The notes beneath the pieces were generated by a model. That model did not search any database and was not told the DNA's origin. It saw nothing but the letters and a program-made list of their open reading frames with translations. The position numbers and the translations under genes are program-made. From an uncultured Roseobacter sp. (GTDB lineage Bacteria > Pseudomonadota > Alphaproteobacteria > Rhodobacterales > Rhodobacteraceae): a stretch of 64,000 bases of DNA. The stretch is from assembly GCF_947493125.1 (NCBI RefSeq), contig NZ_CANLQB010000001.1:248001-312000 (forward strand). Direction: 5' to 3'. Within the stretch, counting starts at the first letter, position 1. Each line of letters begins with the position of its first letter. Shown piece after piece: positions 9,142-19,907 of the stretch.

Positions 9142-9919
9142 GACGCTGCAACTGGATGTGGACGCGCGCGGGGTCGCGACGCTGACCCTGAACCGGCCCG
9201 AGAAGCACAATGCGATGTCGGGGCAGATGCTGGAAGAGCTGACCCGGGCGGCGCAGCAGCTTGGGGCGGACGCGGCTGTGCGGGTGGTGCGGCTGACCGG
9301 CGTGGGCCAGAGCTTTTGCGCGGGCGGTGATCTCGCGTGGATGCAGGCGCAGCGTGAGATGGCGCCTGCGACGCGCGCGGCCGAGGCGCGCAAGCTGGCC
9401 ACGATGCTGGGCGCGCTCAACACGCTGCCCAAGCCGCTGATCGGGATGATCCAGGGCAATGCCTTTGGCGGTGGCGTCGGGCTGGCCTGTGTGTGTGACG
9501 TGGCGATTGCGGTCGAATCCGCGAAGTTCGGGCTGACCGAAACGCGGCTGGGGCTGATCCCGGCGACGATTGGGCCTTACGTGCTGGCGCGCATGGGCGA
9601 GGGGCTGGCGCGGCGGGTGTTCATGTCGGCGCGGATTTTCGATGCGGCGGAGGCGGTGGACCTGCGAATTGTCGCGCGCGCGGTGCCTGCCGACACCCTG
9701 GAAGATGCGGTGGAGGCCGAGGTGGCCCCCTATCTCGCCTGTGCGCCCGGGGCGGTCGCGGCGGCCAAGCAGCTGGCGCGCGATCTGGGCCCACGGATTG
9801 ACGATGCCGTCGTGGATCACACGATTGCCGCACTGGCCGCGCGCTGGGAGAGTGAGGAGGCCGCTGAGGGGATCGCTGCGTTTTTCGACAAGCGCAGGCC
9901 GGGGTGGGTGGCGTCCTAG
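9134..9919 (+). CDS. liuC: Enoyl-CoA hydratase, probably methylglutaconyl-CoA hydratase
   Basis: 261-residue crotonase-fold protein. Visible motifs are TLNRPEKHNAMSGQM, the oxyanion-hole loop FCAGGDLAWM and the second loop NAFGGGVGLACVCDVAIA; GLTETRLGLIPATIGPYV carries the catalytic glutamate position. By context it hydrates 3-methylglutaconyl-CoA to HMG-CoA, the step between MccAB and MvaB. Crotonase substrates cannot be set from sequence alone, so the substrate is inferred from the cluster. Confidence 0.87.
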   Translation: MFETLQLDVDARGVATLTLNRPEKHNAMSGQMLEELTRAAQQLGADAAVRVVRLTGVGQSFCAGGDLAWMQAQREMAPATRAAEARKLATMLGALNTLPKPLIGMIQGNAFGGGVGLACVCDVAIAVESAKFGLTETRLGLIPATIGPYVLARMGEGLARRVFMSARIFDAAEAVDLRIVARAVPADTLEDAVEAEVAPYLACAPGAVAAAKQLARDLGPRIDDAVVDHTIAALAARWESEEAAEGIAAFFDKRRPGWVAS

Positions 9920-10000
9920 CAGTGGGGTCTGGCGTCAGGTGCGCCGGACGACGGAAGTGGAGATCGGGACTGCGGGACGAAGCTGCCGGTGACCGGACAA

Positions 10001-10396
10001 TTATGCCTTCGACAACTCATCAAGGATCTTCATTGCCTCATCTGCGCGACCGTCAGGAACAAACAAGTGATCATGGAAGAAAGCAGAAACCGGATTCACC
10101 CCCATGTTGTGCTTTGCAAGTTCTGTGGCAATGCGGGCCATGAAGCCGACAGCCTCGAGGGACGAATGGATGTTGAGGGTTATCATCCTGCACGGGAATT
10201 CATACGTCAGTCCCAATGCGTCTGCCTCAGATTTCAAGAGGATGTAGGTCATCCCTTCGGCCTCTTTGAATGCCATCCGAGGCGCAACGCCTGAGAGATC
10301 GTGATCGCCTTCAACGGTTGCAAAGACGTACAGGCCTTCGGCGAGATCAGCCGACATCGCGGCGATCAATGTGTCCAAGTTTGTCTCGCCACTCAC
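10001..10396 (-). CDS. ACT-domain protein
   Basis: 131 residues from a GTG start with GGAGG about 8 bp before it. The protein contains two small alpha-beta units: GLYVFATVEGDHDLSGVAPRMAFKEAEGMTYI and FPCRMITLNIHSSLEAVGFMARIATELAKHNMGVNPVS. The latter is typical of an ACT ligand-binding domain of the stand-alone type. The base composition is poorer in GC than the flanking genes, and it stands alone on the minus strand, which suggests later acquisition. The ligand is unknown. Confidence 0.75.
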   Translation of the reverse strand: MSGETNLDTLIAAMSADLAEGLYVFATVEGDHDLSGVAPRMAFKEAEGMTYILLKSEADALGLTYEFPCRMITLNIHSSLEAVGFMARIATELAKHNMGVNPVSAFFHDHLFVPDGRADEAMKILDELSKA

Positions 10397-11080
10397 GTTT
10401 GCACCTCCAACGACGCTCCACCGCGATACAGGCTTACAATGAGCGTCTGCGGATTGAAACGGCTGCTGGAGGGTGCGGAGTTTTGGGTTCTCGAGAGACC
10501 TTCGCAGCGTCGGCGGCGCATCGCGCGGGCCCATTGTCACCTTGGTGGATCTAGCTGGCATCAATGGTATGCACGCCTCACCGCCGGTTTTTTGAGGCTG
10601 CCCTGGAGATCAGGAAAGCGGGGATGCCAGATGAAATCGCCCGTGCAGTCGCAATAGATGAAGCTCATCTTGGTTCCAATGACAGAGCTGACGAGATCAA
10701 AGCAGTGGCCTGGGCGTGGCCGCGTTGCGTGATGAGATCCACGCCGTCTGCTGTCTTGATCACGGCTATGTCTTTGAACGGCGGTTCCTTTCCCTGCTCG
10801 TTGTTTCTGCTGATGCCGGAAGACGTGGCCGAGGGGCGGGCCTGCGCGCGCGTGCTCGGAGGTCTGGACCCCAAACGCTGTCATGCGCGAGTTGCTGGAC
10901 GAGGCGGGGCGGCGATCCTGTGGCGCAGCAAGCGGCCTTGACGACGGCGAACCTGAGCGCTTCTAGAGGATGGCTGGATCGGCGCTTTGGGCCCCACAAC
11001 TAACGCTGTATCCGTGGGGGGCGCGGCGTTCTGCCCCCACCGTGATCGGCGGGGGCGTTGTGTCGATCGGATCTGCGGTC
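10397..11080. other. About 680 bp without a convincing gene
   Basis: Only short overlapping frames are present on both strands (for example 10561-10884 minus and 10564-10941 plus). None has a clear ribosome site or family match, and coding-like composition changes frame along the stretch. The minus strand holds two adjacent plausible pieces in different frames (SFIYCDCTGDFIWHPRFPDL and EPPFKDIAVIKTADGVDLI), which may be remnants of one decayed gene. Confidence 0.45.
11034..11055 (-). terminator. Possible hairpin downstream of the fasciclin gene
   Basis: CCCCC-A-CC, six-base loop, GG-C-GGGGG lies 26-47 bp beyond the fasciclin stop. It lacks a T tract, so it would be a weak or Rho-assisted terminator at best. 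Confidence 0.3.
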
Positions 11081-11587
11081 TTACTGCGGCAGCAGCACCT
11101 TGTCGATCACGTGGATCACGCCGTTGGTGGCGAGGATGTCGGCGGTGGTGACGTTGGCATCGTTCACGCGCACGGCAGCGGCGAATTTGCCGCCCGTGCC
11201 GTTCACACGCACGGTCTGGCCCTGCACGGTGGCCACATTGGTGACCGAGCCAAGCACGTCACCGGATTGCACCGCACCCGGAAGCACGTGGTAGGTCAGG
11301 ATGCTGACCAGCTGGTCCTTGTTTTCGGGCAGCAGCAGGCTTTCGACCGTGCCCGCGGGCAGGGCGGCAAAGGCGGCATCGGTCGGTGCGAAGACGGTGA
11401 ACGGACCGGGCGAACGCAGCGTCTCTTCCAGACCGGCGGCCTGAACCGCGGCCACCAGCGTATTGAAATTGCCGTTGGCAGCCGCGATATCAACAATATC
11501 GCTGCCTTGATCGGCGGGGGCGCAGGCGGTGAGGGCCGCGAGCGCGCCAGCGGCGAGGGTGGCCTTGAGGGCGGAACGTCTGTTCAT
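11081..11587 (-). CDS. Fasciclin-domain lipoprotein
   Basis: 168 residues. The N-terminus [22 protein letters not shown] is a signal sequence with a lipobox ending at Cys22, so it is anchored at the membrane surface. The rest is one FAS1 domain ([47 protein letters not shown]), a fold used in adhesion and extracellular matrix contacts. The ATG at 11587 is chosen over one 84 bp upstream because it begins the signal sequence and has AAAGGAC upstream. Confidence 0.9.
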   Translation of the reverse strand: MNRRSALKATLAAGALAALTACAPADQGSDIVDIAAANGNFNTLVAAVQAAGLEETLRSPGPFTVFAPTDAAFAALPAGTVESLLLPENKDQLVSILTYHVLPGAVQSGDVLGSVTNVATVQGQTVRVNGTGGKFAAAVRVNDANVTTADILATNGVIHVIDKVLLPQ

Positions 11588-11896
11588 GATCTGTCCTTTT
11601 TCAATATTGAATTGGGTCTCTGCAGTGCCAACGGGCGCTGCACCCCTGTCGTGCACCCGGGTATACGGCACAGGTGTGACATCAGATCACATCTCGCTGG
11701 ATGGACTGGCTTTTTGAGCGGAAATACGCACAATGAGAGCGCTAACGTAATGGGCCGAATTGCCGTCAAATCAAAGGGTTTTCCGATGCGGCATCTGTTG
11801 ACCCTGCGGGGTGAGCGGCGTAAACCCGCATAGACCCTGTTCGCCGCGGGGCAGCATGGTGCCATGGGCGCCGGTGCAGACAAAAGGAGCCAAGCC
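11588..11896. other. Divergent control region between fasciclin gene and nuoA
   Basis: About 310 bp separating two divergent transcription units. It must hold promoters for both. One sigma70-like pair directed at nuoA is listed separately. No coding frame or repeat was found. Confidence 0.6.
11798..11826 (+). promoter_or_regulatory. Candidate sigma70 promoter for the nuo operon
   Basis: TTGACC (11798-11803), a 17-bp spacer and TAAACC (11821-11826), about 70 bp before the nuoA start. The -35 is good and the -10 is weak. It is the best pair seen in this divergent region, but it is unproven. Confidence 0.35.
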
Positions 11897-13387
<1,491 letters not shown>

Positions 13388-13388
<1 letters not shown>

Positions 13389-13561
13389 TGGGTGGCTTCT
13401 GGTGGCTCATCCTTTCGGCGCTAACGGCGATCCCGATGGTCAAGCTGCTGCCGTTCTTCGGCATCAACAAGTATTGGGCCGCCGCCTGCCTGATCCCGCT
13501 GGGCACGATTGCCCTGCTGTGGTGGATGGGCCTGAAGCTGCAAGAGCTGGAGAAGCGGTGA
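13388..13561 (+). CDS. 57-residue membrane protein between nuoC and nuoD
   Basis: Starts on the last base of the nuoC stop (TAATG) and ends on the first base of the next ATG (TGATG), so it is translationally coupled on both sides. Residues 2-20 and 30-49 form two membrane helices (GGFWWLILSALTAIPMVKL, WAAACLIPLGTIALLWWMG), followed by a charged tail LKLQELEKR. The arrangement suggests a real small subunit or assembly factor of complex I; this role is inferred. Small unidentified frames are known in the Paracoccus nuo cluster. Confidence 0.7.
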
Positions 13562-13929
13562 TGGATAGCTTGCCCATCATTAAAGCATCCTTTGGCCATC
13601 ACTTTTGGTCAGCCCTGGCCAATCCTTTCGTGATCGTGGCGTTTTTCCTTGCAGGTATCTTTGTCGCTGAACGTACAAAGTTAAAAGATCTGTTGCCCGT
13701 CACCCTGTTTTTTGGTGGCTTGACTGTTTTTCTGGCGGTGGGCGCCTCAATTGGTTTTCAGAAGATTGATTTCAATGGTCAAGTTTTCAGTGGGGGACCA
13801 AGAGAGCAAGCAATTGCAATACTGGGCAGCGGCTTTGGGTCAACCACTGCGGTTGTCTTAAGTTTGACTCTAGGGCGCGTGGCTTGGCAAATGCGCAGCG
13901 GCAACACTATGGACGGAAGCTCAGAATGA
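13561..13929 (+). CDS. Hypothetical 122-residue membrane protein, AT-richer than its neighbours
   Basis: Three hydrophobic segments (about residues 20-37, 44-66 and 88-108) with a central amphipathic part. No family recognised. It overlaps the previous ORF and nuoD, so it is fully embedded in the operon, yet its codon use is clearly less GC-rich (AAAGTTAAAAGATCTG near its middle). The last 20 bp repeat the nuoD start (ATGGACGGAAGC at 13909 and 13929). It looks like an insertion that recreated the nuoD translation start. Confidence 0.65.
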   Translation: MDSLPIIKASFGHHFWSALANPFVIVAFFLAGIFVAERTKLKDLLPVTLFFGGLTVFLAVGASIGFQKIDFNGQVFSGGPREQAIAILGSGFGSTTAVVLSLTLGRVAWQMRSGNTMDGSSE

Positions 13930-13940
13930 TGGACGGAAGC
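13909..13940 (+). repeat. 12-bp direct duplication at the nuoD start
   Basis: ATGGACGGAAGC occurs at 13909-13920 and again at 13929-13940, 20 bp apart. The second copy is the nuoD start (M-D-G-S); the first lies in the end of the preceding AT-richer gene, in another frame relation to nuoD. It suggests slippage or insertion at this junction. Confidence 0.85.
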
Positions 13941-15149
13941 AAAGGCTTTGAAGACGCCCTGACGGGCGAGCAGAAGATCCGCAACTTCAACATCAACTTC
14001 GGGCCGCAACACCCGGCGGCGCACGGTGTGCTGCGGCTGGTGCTGGAGCTTGACGGCGAAATCGTGGAGCGGTGTGACCCGCACATTGGCCTGCTGCACC
14101 GCGGCACCGAAAAGCTGATGGAGAGCCGGACCTATCTGCAGAACCTGCCGTATTTCGACCGTCTCGACTACGTGGCGCCGATGAATCAGGAGCACGCCTG
14201 GTGCCTGGCCATCGAGAAGCTGACCGGCGTCGAGGTGCCTCGGCGCGCAAGCCTCATCCGCGTGCTCTTCTGCGAGATCGGGCGGGTGTTGAACCACCTG
14301 CTGAACATCACCACGCAGGCGATGGACGTGGGCGCGCTGACCCCGCCGCTCTGGGGCTTTGAAGAGCGCGAAAAGCTGATGATCTTCTACGAGCGGGCCT
14401 GCGGCGCGCGGCTGCACGCGGCCTATTTCCGGCCCGGCGGCGTGCATCAGGACCTCACGCCCGAGCTCATCGACGATATCGAGACCTGGGCCAAGGAGTT
14501 CCCGAAGGTCATGGCGGATATCGACGGGCTGCTGACGGAAAACCGCATCTTCAAACAGCGCAACGCCGATATCGGCATCGTGACCGAGGAGGACATCCTC
14601 GAATACGGCTTCTCGGGTGTGATGGTGCGCGGCTCGGGCCTTGCCTGGGATCTGCGCCGCGCGCAGCCCTACGAGTGCTACGACGAGTTCGAGTTCCAGA
14701 TCCCCGTGGGCAAGAACGGCGACTGCTATGACCGGTACCTGGTGCGCATGGAAGAGATGCGCCAGTCGGTCCACATCATCCTGCAGGCGATCGAGAAGCT
14801 GCGCGCGCCGGACGGGCAGGGCGACATCCTTGCCCGGGGCAAGATCACGCCGCCGAGCCGGAAGGACATGAAACAGTCGATGGAGAGCCTGATCCACCAC
14901 TTCAAGCTCTACACCGAAGGCTTCCACGTGCCGGAGGGCGAGGTCTATTGTGCGGTCGAAGCGCCGAAGGGCGAGTTCGGCGTGTATCTGGTGGCCGATG
15001 GCACCAACAAACCCTACCGCGCGAAACTGCGCGCCCCCGGCTTCCTGCATCTGCAGGCGATGGACCACATGTCGCGCGGGCACCAGCTGGCGGACGTGGC
15101 GGCGATCATCGGGACCATGGACGTGGTGTTCGGGGAGATTGACCGATGA
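13926..15149 (+). CDS. nuoD: NADH-quinone oxidoreductase subunit D
   Basis: 407 residues, 49-kDa subunit that forms the quinone pocket with NuoB. Motifs are [47 protein letters not shown] and the C-terminal [27 protein letters not shown]. Two consecutive ATGs (13926 and 13929) are possible starts. The stop overlaps the next gene by 4 bp. Confidence 0.96.
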   Translation: MMDGSKGFEDALTGEQKIRNFNINFGPQHPAAHGVLRLVLELDGEIVERCDPHIGLLHRGTEKLMESRTYLQNLPYFDRLDYVAPMNQEHAWCLAIEKLTGVEVPRRASLIRVLFCEIGRVLNHLLNITTQAMDVGALTPPLWGFEEREKLMIFYERACGARLHAAYFRPGGVHQDLTPELIDDIETWAKEFPKVMADIDGLLTENRIFKQRNADIGIVTEEDILEYGFSGVMVRGSGLAWDLRRAQPYECYDEFEFQIPVGKNGDCYDRYLVRMEEMRQSVHIILQAIEKLRAPDGQGDILARGKITPPSRKDMKQSMESLIHHFKLYTEGFHVPEGEVYCAVEAPKGEFGVYLVADGTNKPYRAKLRAPGFLHLQAMDHMSRGHQLADVAAIIGTMDVVFGEIDR

Positions 15150-15409
15150 CCGGAAGGCTGATTGCGCTTGGCCTCTGCGTGACGCTGGCGCTTGTGCTGA
15201 AGTTTGCGGGCATCACCGGCACGCCGGGCGATCACGAGACGCAACAGGCAGACCGGTCGACCTGTGAAACACCCAAATACTGGACCCACCCAAGCCCCGA
15301 CGCCGACTGCTATGAGGTGCCCACGATCTGCCCGAATGGTGGTCAGTGCGAGACGGCCCCGCGTCTCTGGACAAACACCAAACCGGAGAAGGCCGTTTAC
15401 CGGCTCTGA
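15146..15409 (+). CDS. Small exported hypothetical protein in the nuo operon
   Basis: 87 residues with an N-terminal signal or anchor ([21 protein letters not shown]) and a short cysteine-containing domain (Cys at [24 protein letters not shown]). Four to five cysteines suggest disulfides in the periplasm. Overlaps nuoD by 4 bp. Family not recognised; it is a complex I operon passenger of unknown role. Confidence 0.6.
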   Translation: MTGRLIALGLCVTLALVLKFAGITGTPGDHETQQADRSTCETPKYWTHPSPDADCYEVPTICPNGGQCETAPRLWTNTKPEKAVYRL

Positions 15410-15448
15410 CGATATCGACGTGCCCCGCGGCACCTAAAGGACACCGAC

Positions 15449-16564
15449 ATGCTGCGCAGACTTCACCCTGACCAACCCGAAAGCTTCGCCTTCACGCCGG
15501 ACAACCTCGCGTGGGCGGAGGGGCAGATCACGAAATATCCTGAGGGGCGGCAGGCCTCGGCCATCATTCCGCTGTTGTGGCGCGCGCAGGAGCAGGAAGG
15601 GTGGCTGTCGAAACCGGCCATCGAGACGGTCGCTGATATGTTGGGGCTGAGCTATATTCGCGCGCTGGAGGTGGCGACGTTCTACTTCATGTTCCAGCTG
15701 CAACCTGTTGGGAAAATTGCACATATTCAGGTTTGCGGGACGACGTCCTGCATGATTTGTGGGGCTGAGGACCTGGTGGCCGTCTGCAAGGAGAAGATCG
15801 CGCCGGAGCCGCATGCGCTCTCGGCGGATGGCAATTTTTCCTGGGAAGAGGTGGAGTGCCTCGGCTCCTGTTCGAATGCGCCGATGGCGCAGATCGGCAA
15901 GGATTACTACGAGGATCTGACCGCTGAACGCATGGGCGAGATCATCGACGAGCTGGCGGCGGGCAAGGTGCCCGTGCCGGGACCGCAGAACGGGCGCTAT
16001 GCGGCGGAGCCGCTGAAAGGGCTGACCTCGCTGACCGAATACGACAGTGGCAAGACCCAGTACAACGCCTCGGTGCAGCTGGCGGTGGACATCGGCGATA
16101 CGGTCAAGCGGATCGACGGTACCGAGGTGCCGCTGGTGATGCCGTGGCAAGGCAAGGCGGCCAATGTCGCCGAGGCCCCCCCGCGCAACGTGCGACCCGC
16201 GGACGGGGTGCCGGCGGATGCGACCGGGATCACCGAGCAGCAGGCGCAAGCGGCCTCCAAGGCCAAGCCGCCCTCGAAATCCGACCCCGCGGATGCAGTC
16301 GCCGCGCCTGTGGGAGAAAAGCCCGCGACGCTGGAGGCGGCGCGCGAGGGTGGCCCCGATGATCTGAAGCAGATCAAGGGGGTCGGGCCCAAGCTCGAGA
16401 AACTGCTGCACTCGCTGGGCTTTTTCCATTTCGACCAGGTCGCGGCCTGGACTGACGCGGAGGTCGCCTGGGTCGATGAGAACCTTGAAGGCTTCAAGGG
16501 CCGGGTCAGCAGAGACAACTGGGTCCAGCAGGCCCGCGATCTGGCCCAGGACACGGCCACCTGA
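15449..16564 (+). CDS. nuoE: NADH-quinone oxidoreductase subunit E with C-terminal helix-hairpin-helix domain
   Basis: 371 residues, versus about 160-240 for ordinary NuoE. Residues 1-200 are the 24-kDa thioredoxin-like subunit with the [2Fe-2S] ligands Cys96, Cys101, Cys137 and Cys141. A linker rich in Ala, Pro and Lys (about 235-300) leads to residues 304-371, a helix-hairpin-helix domain with [20 protein letters not shown]. The same domain ends the next gene product. Such domains usually bind DNA or mediate protein contact. The extension is likely a lineage-specific contact site, but its role is unknown. Confidence 0.93.
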   Translation: MLRRLHPDQPESFAFTPDNLAWAEGQITKYPEGRQASAIIPLLWRAQEQEGWLSKPAIETVADMLGLSYIRALEVATFYFMFQLQPVGKIAHIQVCGTTSCMICGAEDLVAVCKEKIAPEPHALSADGNFSWEEVECLGSCSNAPMAQIGKDYYEDLTAERMGEIIDELAAGKVPVPGPQNGRYAAEPLKGLTSLTEYDSGKTQYNASVQLAVDIGDTVKRIDGTEVPLVMPWQGKAANVAEAPPRNVRPADGVPADATGITEQQAQAASKAKPPSKSDPADAVAAPVGEKPATLEAAREGGPDDLKQIKGVGPKLEKLLHSLGFFHFDQVAAWTDAEVAWVDENLEGFKGRVSRDNWVQQARDLAQDTAT

Positions 16565-16636
16565 AATTTCCAAAAGCGCAAAAAGCTGATTAGAATGAGA
16601 GTCTGAACGGACGACCAACAGGAAAAGAGGGACGGG

Positions 16637-17314
16637 ATGGACAACAACGAAGGTATGATCGGCATGGCTCTGGGCAGCTGGCTCGTGGCCTTGGCGGGAG
16701 GTGTTTTGGCGGCGGTGCTGCTGATGGTGCTCGGCGACTGGGGCTTTATGCAGGGCGCCTTCGCGGGCTTTGTTGTCTGGATCGTCTTCGGGGCGATCAT
16801 CAGCTGGATCATGACGCGGCCGTTGCCCGGCCCGGCGACTCTGTCGTCGGACGCCGCTGCACAGGAGGCCCCCGCCGCGGCCCCGGCGCCCGCCGCCACC
16901 ACGGCCGCAGCAGACGCGCCCAAGGTGCAGCCCTCCAAACGGCTGGCCGGGGAGGAAGAGCTGGCGGCGCGCAAGGGCGACTGGAAGTATGAGAAGGACG
17001 CCGAGGCGGAGGGGGTGGCCAAGCCCGAGAAGACAGTCGCGAAGACGGCAGCGCCGGCCACGTCGGATACGGATCGTCCGGCGGCGCTGACCGATGGCCC
17101 GCGAGACGGCGGTGCGGATGATCTCAAGAAGATCAGCGGCGTGGGACCGAAGCTGGAAGAGACATTGAACAGCTTGGGCATCTGGCATTTCGATCAGGTC
17201 GCCTCGCTGACCAAGGACGACATCGCCTGGGTCGATGAGCGGCTGCGGTTCAAGGGCCGGATCGAGCGGGACGACTGGGTCGGTCAGGCCAAGAAGCTGG
17301 CCAGCGGCGGATAG
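16637..17314 (+). CDS. Membrane-anchored helix-hairpin-helix protein, paralogous to the NuoE tail
   Basis: 225 residues. Two N-terminal membrane helices (about residues 8-30 and 35-55), a disordered Ala/Pro-rich linker to residue 150, then a domain at 161-225 (DDLKKISGVGPKLEETLNSL) nearly identical in pattern to NuoE 304-371. It is therefore a membrane-tethered form of the same module, next to nuoE. Possible role in docking or assembling complex I on the membrane; this is inference. Confidence 0.75.
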   Translation: MDNNEGMIGMALGSWLVALAGGVLAAVLLMVLGDWGFMQGAFAGFVVWIVFGAIISWIMTRPLPGPATLSSDAAAQEAPAAAPAPAATTAAADAPKVQPSKRLAGEEELAARKGDWKYEKDAEAEGVAKPEKTVAKTAAPATSDTDRPAALTDGPRDGGADDLKKISGVGPKLEETLNSLGIWHFDQVASLTKDDIAWVDERLRFKGRIERDDWVGQAKKLASGG

Positions 17315-17356
17315 GCCGCCGGAACGAAACGGAAGAACGGAAAGGCAGAACTGATC

Positions 17357-17605
17357 GTGAGTGCGCAGGATCAGGACAGGCAGGCGCAGGAGCGCGCGCT
17401 GGCCGCCAAGGGGCGGCTGGTCAGCCTTGTGATCGTGGGCACCATGGTGCTGTGGCTGCTGGCGCTGTGGCTGGGCCCGAAACTGGGCATGCCCGGGCGG
17501 TACGCCTTTCTTTTCGATTTTGCGGCATTGGCGGGGCTCTTCTGGGCCCTGGTGGTGTCTTTACAGATACGGCGCGCGCGCAAGGCCGCGCGCGGCAACG
17601 AGTGA
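17357..17605 (+). CDS. DUF5337-like membrane protein
   Basis: 82 residues from a GTG start. Two membrane helices ([20 protein letters not shown] and [19 protein letters not shown]) flanked by charged ends ([28 protein letters not shown]). I recall this as the DUF5337 family, found next to nuoF in Rhodobacteraceae. The function is unknown. Confidence 0.65.
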   Translation: MSAQDQDRQAQERALAAKGRLVSLVIVGTMVLWLLALWLGPKLGMPGRYAFLFDFAALAGLFWALVVSLQIRRARKAARGNE

Positions 17606-17618
17606 GAGGGGAAGCGCA

Positions 17619-18914
17619 ATGCTTCAGGACAAGGACCGGATCTTTACCAATCTCTACGGCATGCATGACCGCACGCTGAAGGGCGCGCAGCAGCGTGGCC
17701 ATTGGGACGGCACGGCGGACATCATCAAGAAGGAGCGGGACTGGATCGTGGACCAGATGAAAGCCTCCGGTCTGCGCGGGCGCGGGGGGGCGGGCTTCCC
17801 CACGGGGCTGAAGTGGTCCTTCATGCCCAAGGAAAGTGACGGGCGGCCTGCCTATCTGGTGGTGAATGCGGACGAATCCGAGCCCGGCACCTGCAAGGAC
17901 CGCGAGATCATGCGGCACGACCCGCATACGCTGGTCGAGGGCTGTTTGATCGCGTCTTTCGCGATGAACGCGCATGCTTGCTATATCTACATCCGCGGCG
18001 AATACATCCGCGAGAAAGAGGCGCTGCAGGCTGCGATTGACGAGGCCTATGACGCGGGGTTGGTCGGCAAGAACGCGGCGGGGTCCGGCTGGGACTTTGA
18101 CCTTTACCTGCACCACGGGGCGGGGGCCTATATCTGCGGCGAGGAGACGGCGCTTCTGGAAAGCCTCGAAGGCAAGAAGGGCATGCCGCGCATGAAGCCG
18201 CCGTTCCCTGCGGGGGCGGGCCTCTACGGTTGCCCGACCACGGTGAACAACGTGGAATCGATTGCCGTGGTGCCGACGATCCTGCGGCGGGGGCCGGAGT
18301 GGTTTGCGGGCTTTGGCCGGGCAAACAATGCGGGCACCAAGCTCTTTGCCGTGTCGGGCCATGTGAACACCCCCTGCGTGGTCGAAGAGGCGATGTCGAT
18401 CACCTTCGAGGAGCTGATCGAGACCCATTGCGGCGGCATTCGCGGCGGGTGGGACAACCTCAAGGCGGTGATCCCGGGCGGGTCCTCGGTGCCGTGCATT
18501 CCGGGCAAGGACATGCGCGAGGCGATCATGGATTTCGATTACCTGCGCGAACAGCGCTCGGGCCTCGGCACGGCGGCGGTGATCGTGATGGACAACTCCA
18601 CGGATGTGATCAAGGCGATCTGGCGGCTGTCGAAGTTCTACAAGCATGAAAGCTGCGGGCAATGCACGCCCTGCCGCGAGGGCACCGGCTGGATGATGCG
18701 CGTGATGGACCGGCTGGTCACGGGCGAGGCGGAGGTCGAGGAGATCGACATGCTGCTCGACGTGACGAAACAGGTCGAAGGCCACACGATCTGTGCGCTT
18801 GGTGACGCGGCGGCCTGGCCGATCCAGGGCCTCATTCGCCATTTCCGCGACGAGATCGAGGACCGCATCAAGCACAAGCGCACGGGCCGCGTGAGCGCGG
18901 TGGCGGCGGAGTAG
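17619..18914 (+). CDS. nuoF: NADH-quinone oxidoreductase subunit F
   Basis: 431 residues, 51-kDa subunit that binds NADH and FMN and holds cluster N3. The glycine-rich nucleotide loop [16 protein letters not shown] is at residues 51-66, and the [4Fe-4S] ligands Cys346, Cys349 and Cys352 are in [13 protein letters not shown], with a fourth in HTICALGDA. The ATG at 17619 has AGAGGGGAAG upstream; longer upstream frames do not match the family. Confidence 0.96.
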   Translation: MLQDKDRIFTNLYGMHDRTLKGAQQRGHWDGTADIIKKERDWIVDQMKASGLRGRGGAGFPTGLKWSFMPKESDGRPAYLVVNADESEPGTCKDREIMRHDPHTLVEGCLIASFAMNAHACYIYIRGEYIREKEALQAAIDEAYDAGLVGKNAAGSGWDFDLYLHHGAGAYICGEETALLESLEGKKGMPRMKPPFPAGAGLYGCPTTVNNVESIAVVPTILRRGPEWFAGFGRANNAGTKLFAVSGHVNTPCVVEEAMSITFEELIETHCGGIRGGWDNLKAVIPGGSSVPCIPGKDMREAIMDFDYLREQRSGLGTAAVIVMDNSTDVIKAIWRLSKFYKHESCGQCTPCREGTGWMMRVMDRLVTGEAEVEEIDMLLDVTKQVEGHTICALGDAAAWPIQGLIRHFRDEIEDRIKHKRTGRVSAVAAE

Positions 18915-18918
18915 GTCG

Positions 18919-19416
18919 ATGCAGCCGGCGGGGCACCATCTGGCGGAGTTCAACCTCGGCACGCTCCTGTACGATTGGGACGATCCGCGCGTGGCGGATT
19001 TCGTGAACGGGCTGGACCTTGTCAACGGGATTGCGCAACGCAGCCCCGGCTTTGTCTGGATGATGGACGGTGACGCCATGGAGGCGGCGCAGGCCGATCC
19101 GCAAGGCCCGCTTGGGGGGAACCCGCGCACGGCCTCGACGCTGTCGGTCTGGGAGGACGTGGCGCGCCTGGAGCACTTTGTCTGGAACACCGTGCATAAA
19201 CAGTTCTACGACCGCAAAGAGGAATGGTACGGCGCCGTCGAAACCCTGCGGCTGGTGATGTGGTGGGTGCCGGTGGGGCACAAACCCTCCATCGACGAGG
19301 CGATGGCGCGGTTTCAGCTGCTGGAGCGGCAGGGCGAGAGCGGCGAGGCGTTTGGCTGGGCCCACCTGAAGGACGCGCAGCTTTGGAAGGACAAGCGGTG
19401 CGGGGCTGCGGCATGA
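18919..19416 (+). CDS. DUF3291 protein, first copy
   Basis: 165 residues of the DUF3291 family, a dimeric alpha-beta barrel related to antibiotic-biosynthesis monooxygenases. Signatures are HHLAEFNLGTLLYDWDDPRVADFV, GFVWMMDG, FVWNTVHKQFYDRKEEWY and VMWWVPVGHKPSIDEA. It starts 4 bp after nuoF. A close paralogue follows at 19908. The substrate, if any, is unknown. Confidence 0.82.
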   Translation: MQPAGHHLAEFNLGTLLYDWDDPRVADFVNGLDLVNGIAQRSPGFVWMMDGDAMEAAQADPQGPLGGNPRTASTLSVWEDVARLEHFVWNTVHKQFYDRKEEWYGAVETLRLVMWWVPVGHKPSIDEAMARFQLLERQGESGEAFGWAHLKDAQLWKDKRCGAAA

Positions 19417-19904
19417 TGCACGCGCGCCGTCTCCCGCCGGCCTGGGCCGTGACGAGTGCTGCGACGCTGGCGCTGGCGGCCTGCGGACAGGTGGGGATCG
19501 CGCCGCAGGGCACGCCCTCGGACATCTTCGGGACGACAGCGGGCGGGGGCCCCTCGCTCAACTATATCTATGACGAGATCGTGCCGCTCTCGGCGGCGGG
19601 ATATATCTCGGACAATTGCGATGACATCGCCTTCAGCCAGATCGAGGAAGAGCGGATGTTGCGCGCCTTGAAGGAGCGCGTGCTGGACGACGGCATCACG
19701 CCGAACCAGATGGACGCGATCTTCCGGGGGCTGGATGGCAATCAGGAGTTTCAGCGGCGGTTGGCGGCGGATCAGACCGCCTATATCCGACGCTGGCGGC
19801 TGGATGAGGAGGACCCCGAGACCTTCTGCGCGGCGGGCAAGGCGGAGCTTGCCGCGGGCAGCAGGGTCGGGCGGTTTCTCATCGATAGAGAGAGGGAGGG
19901 CTAG
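19413..19904 (+). CDS. DUF5333-like lipoprotein
   Basis: 163 residues from the ATG at 19413, overlapping the DUF3291 stop (ATGA). The signal ends LALAAC, a lipobox. The mature helical domain resembles the 20822 product: isolated Cys in YISDNCDDI, and near the C-terminus FCAAGKAELAAGSRVGRFL. The two appear to be diverged paralogues separated by DUF3291 and a third lipoprotein. Function unknown. Confidence 0.65.
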   Translation: MMHARRLPPAWAVTSAATLALAACGQVGIAPQGTPSDIFGTTAGGGPSLNYIYDEIVPLSAAGYISDNCDDIAFSQIEEERMLRALKERVLDDGITPNQMDAIFRGLDGNQEFQRRLAADQTAYIRRWRLDEEDPETFCAAGKAELAAGSRVGRFLIDREREG

Positions 19905-19907
19905 CGG

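Noticed and set aside
15434-17188. Minus-strand ORF of 584 codons opposite nuoE and the helix-hairpin-helix gene
   Set aside because: Shadow of two supported plus-strand genes; no RBS or motif.
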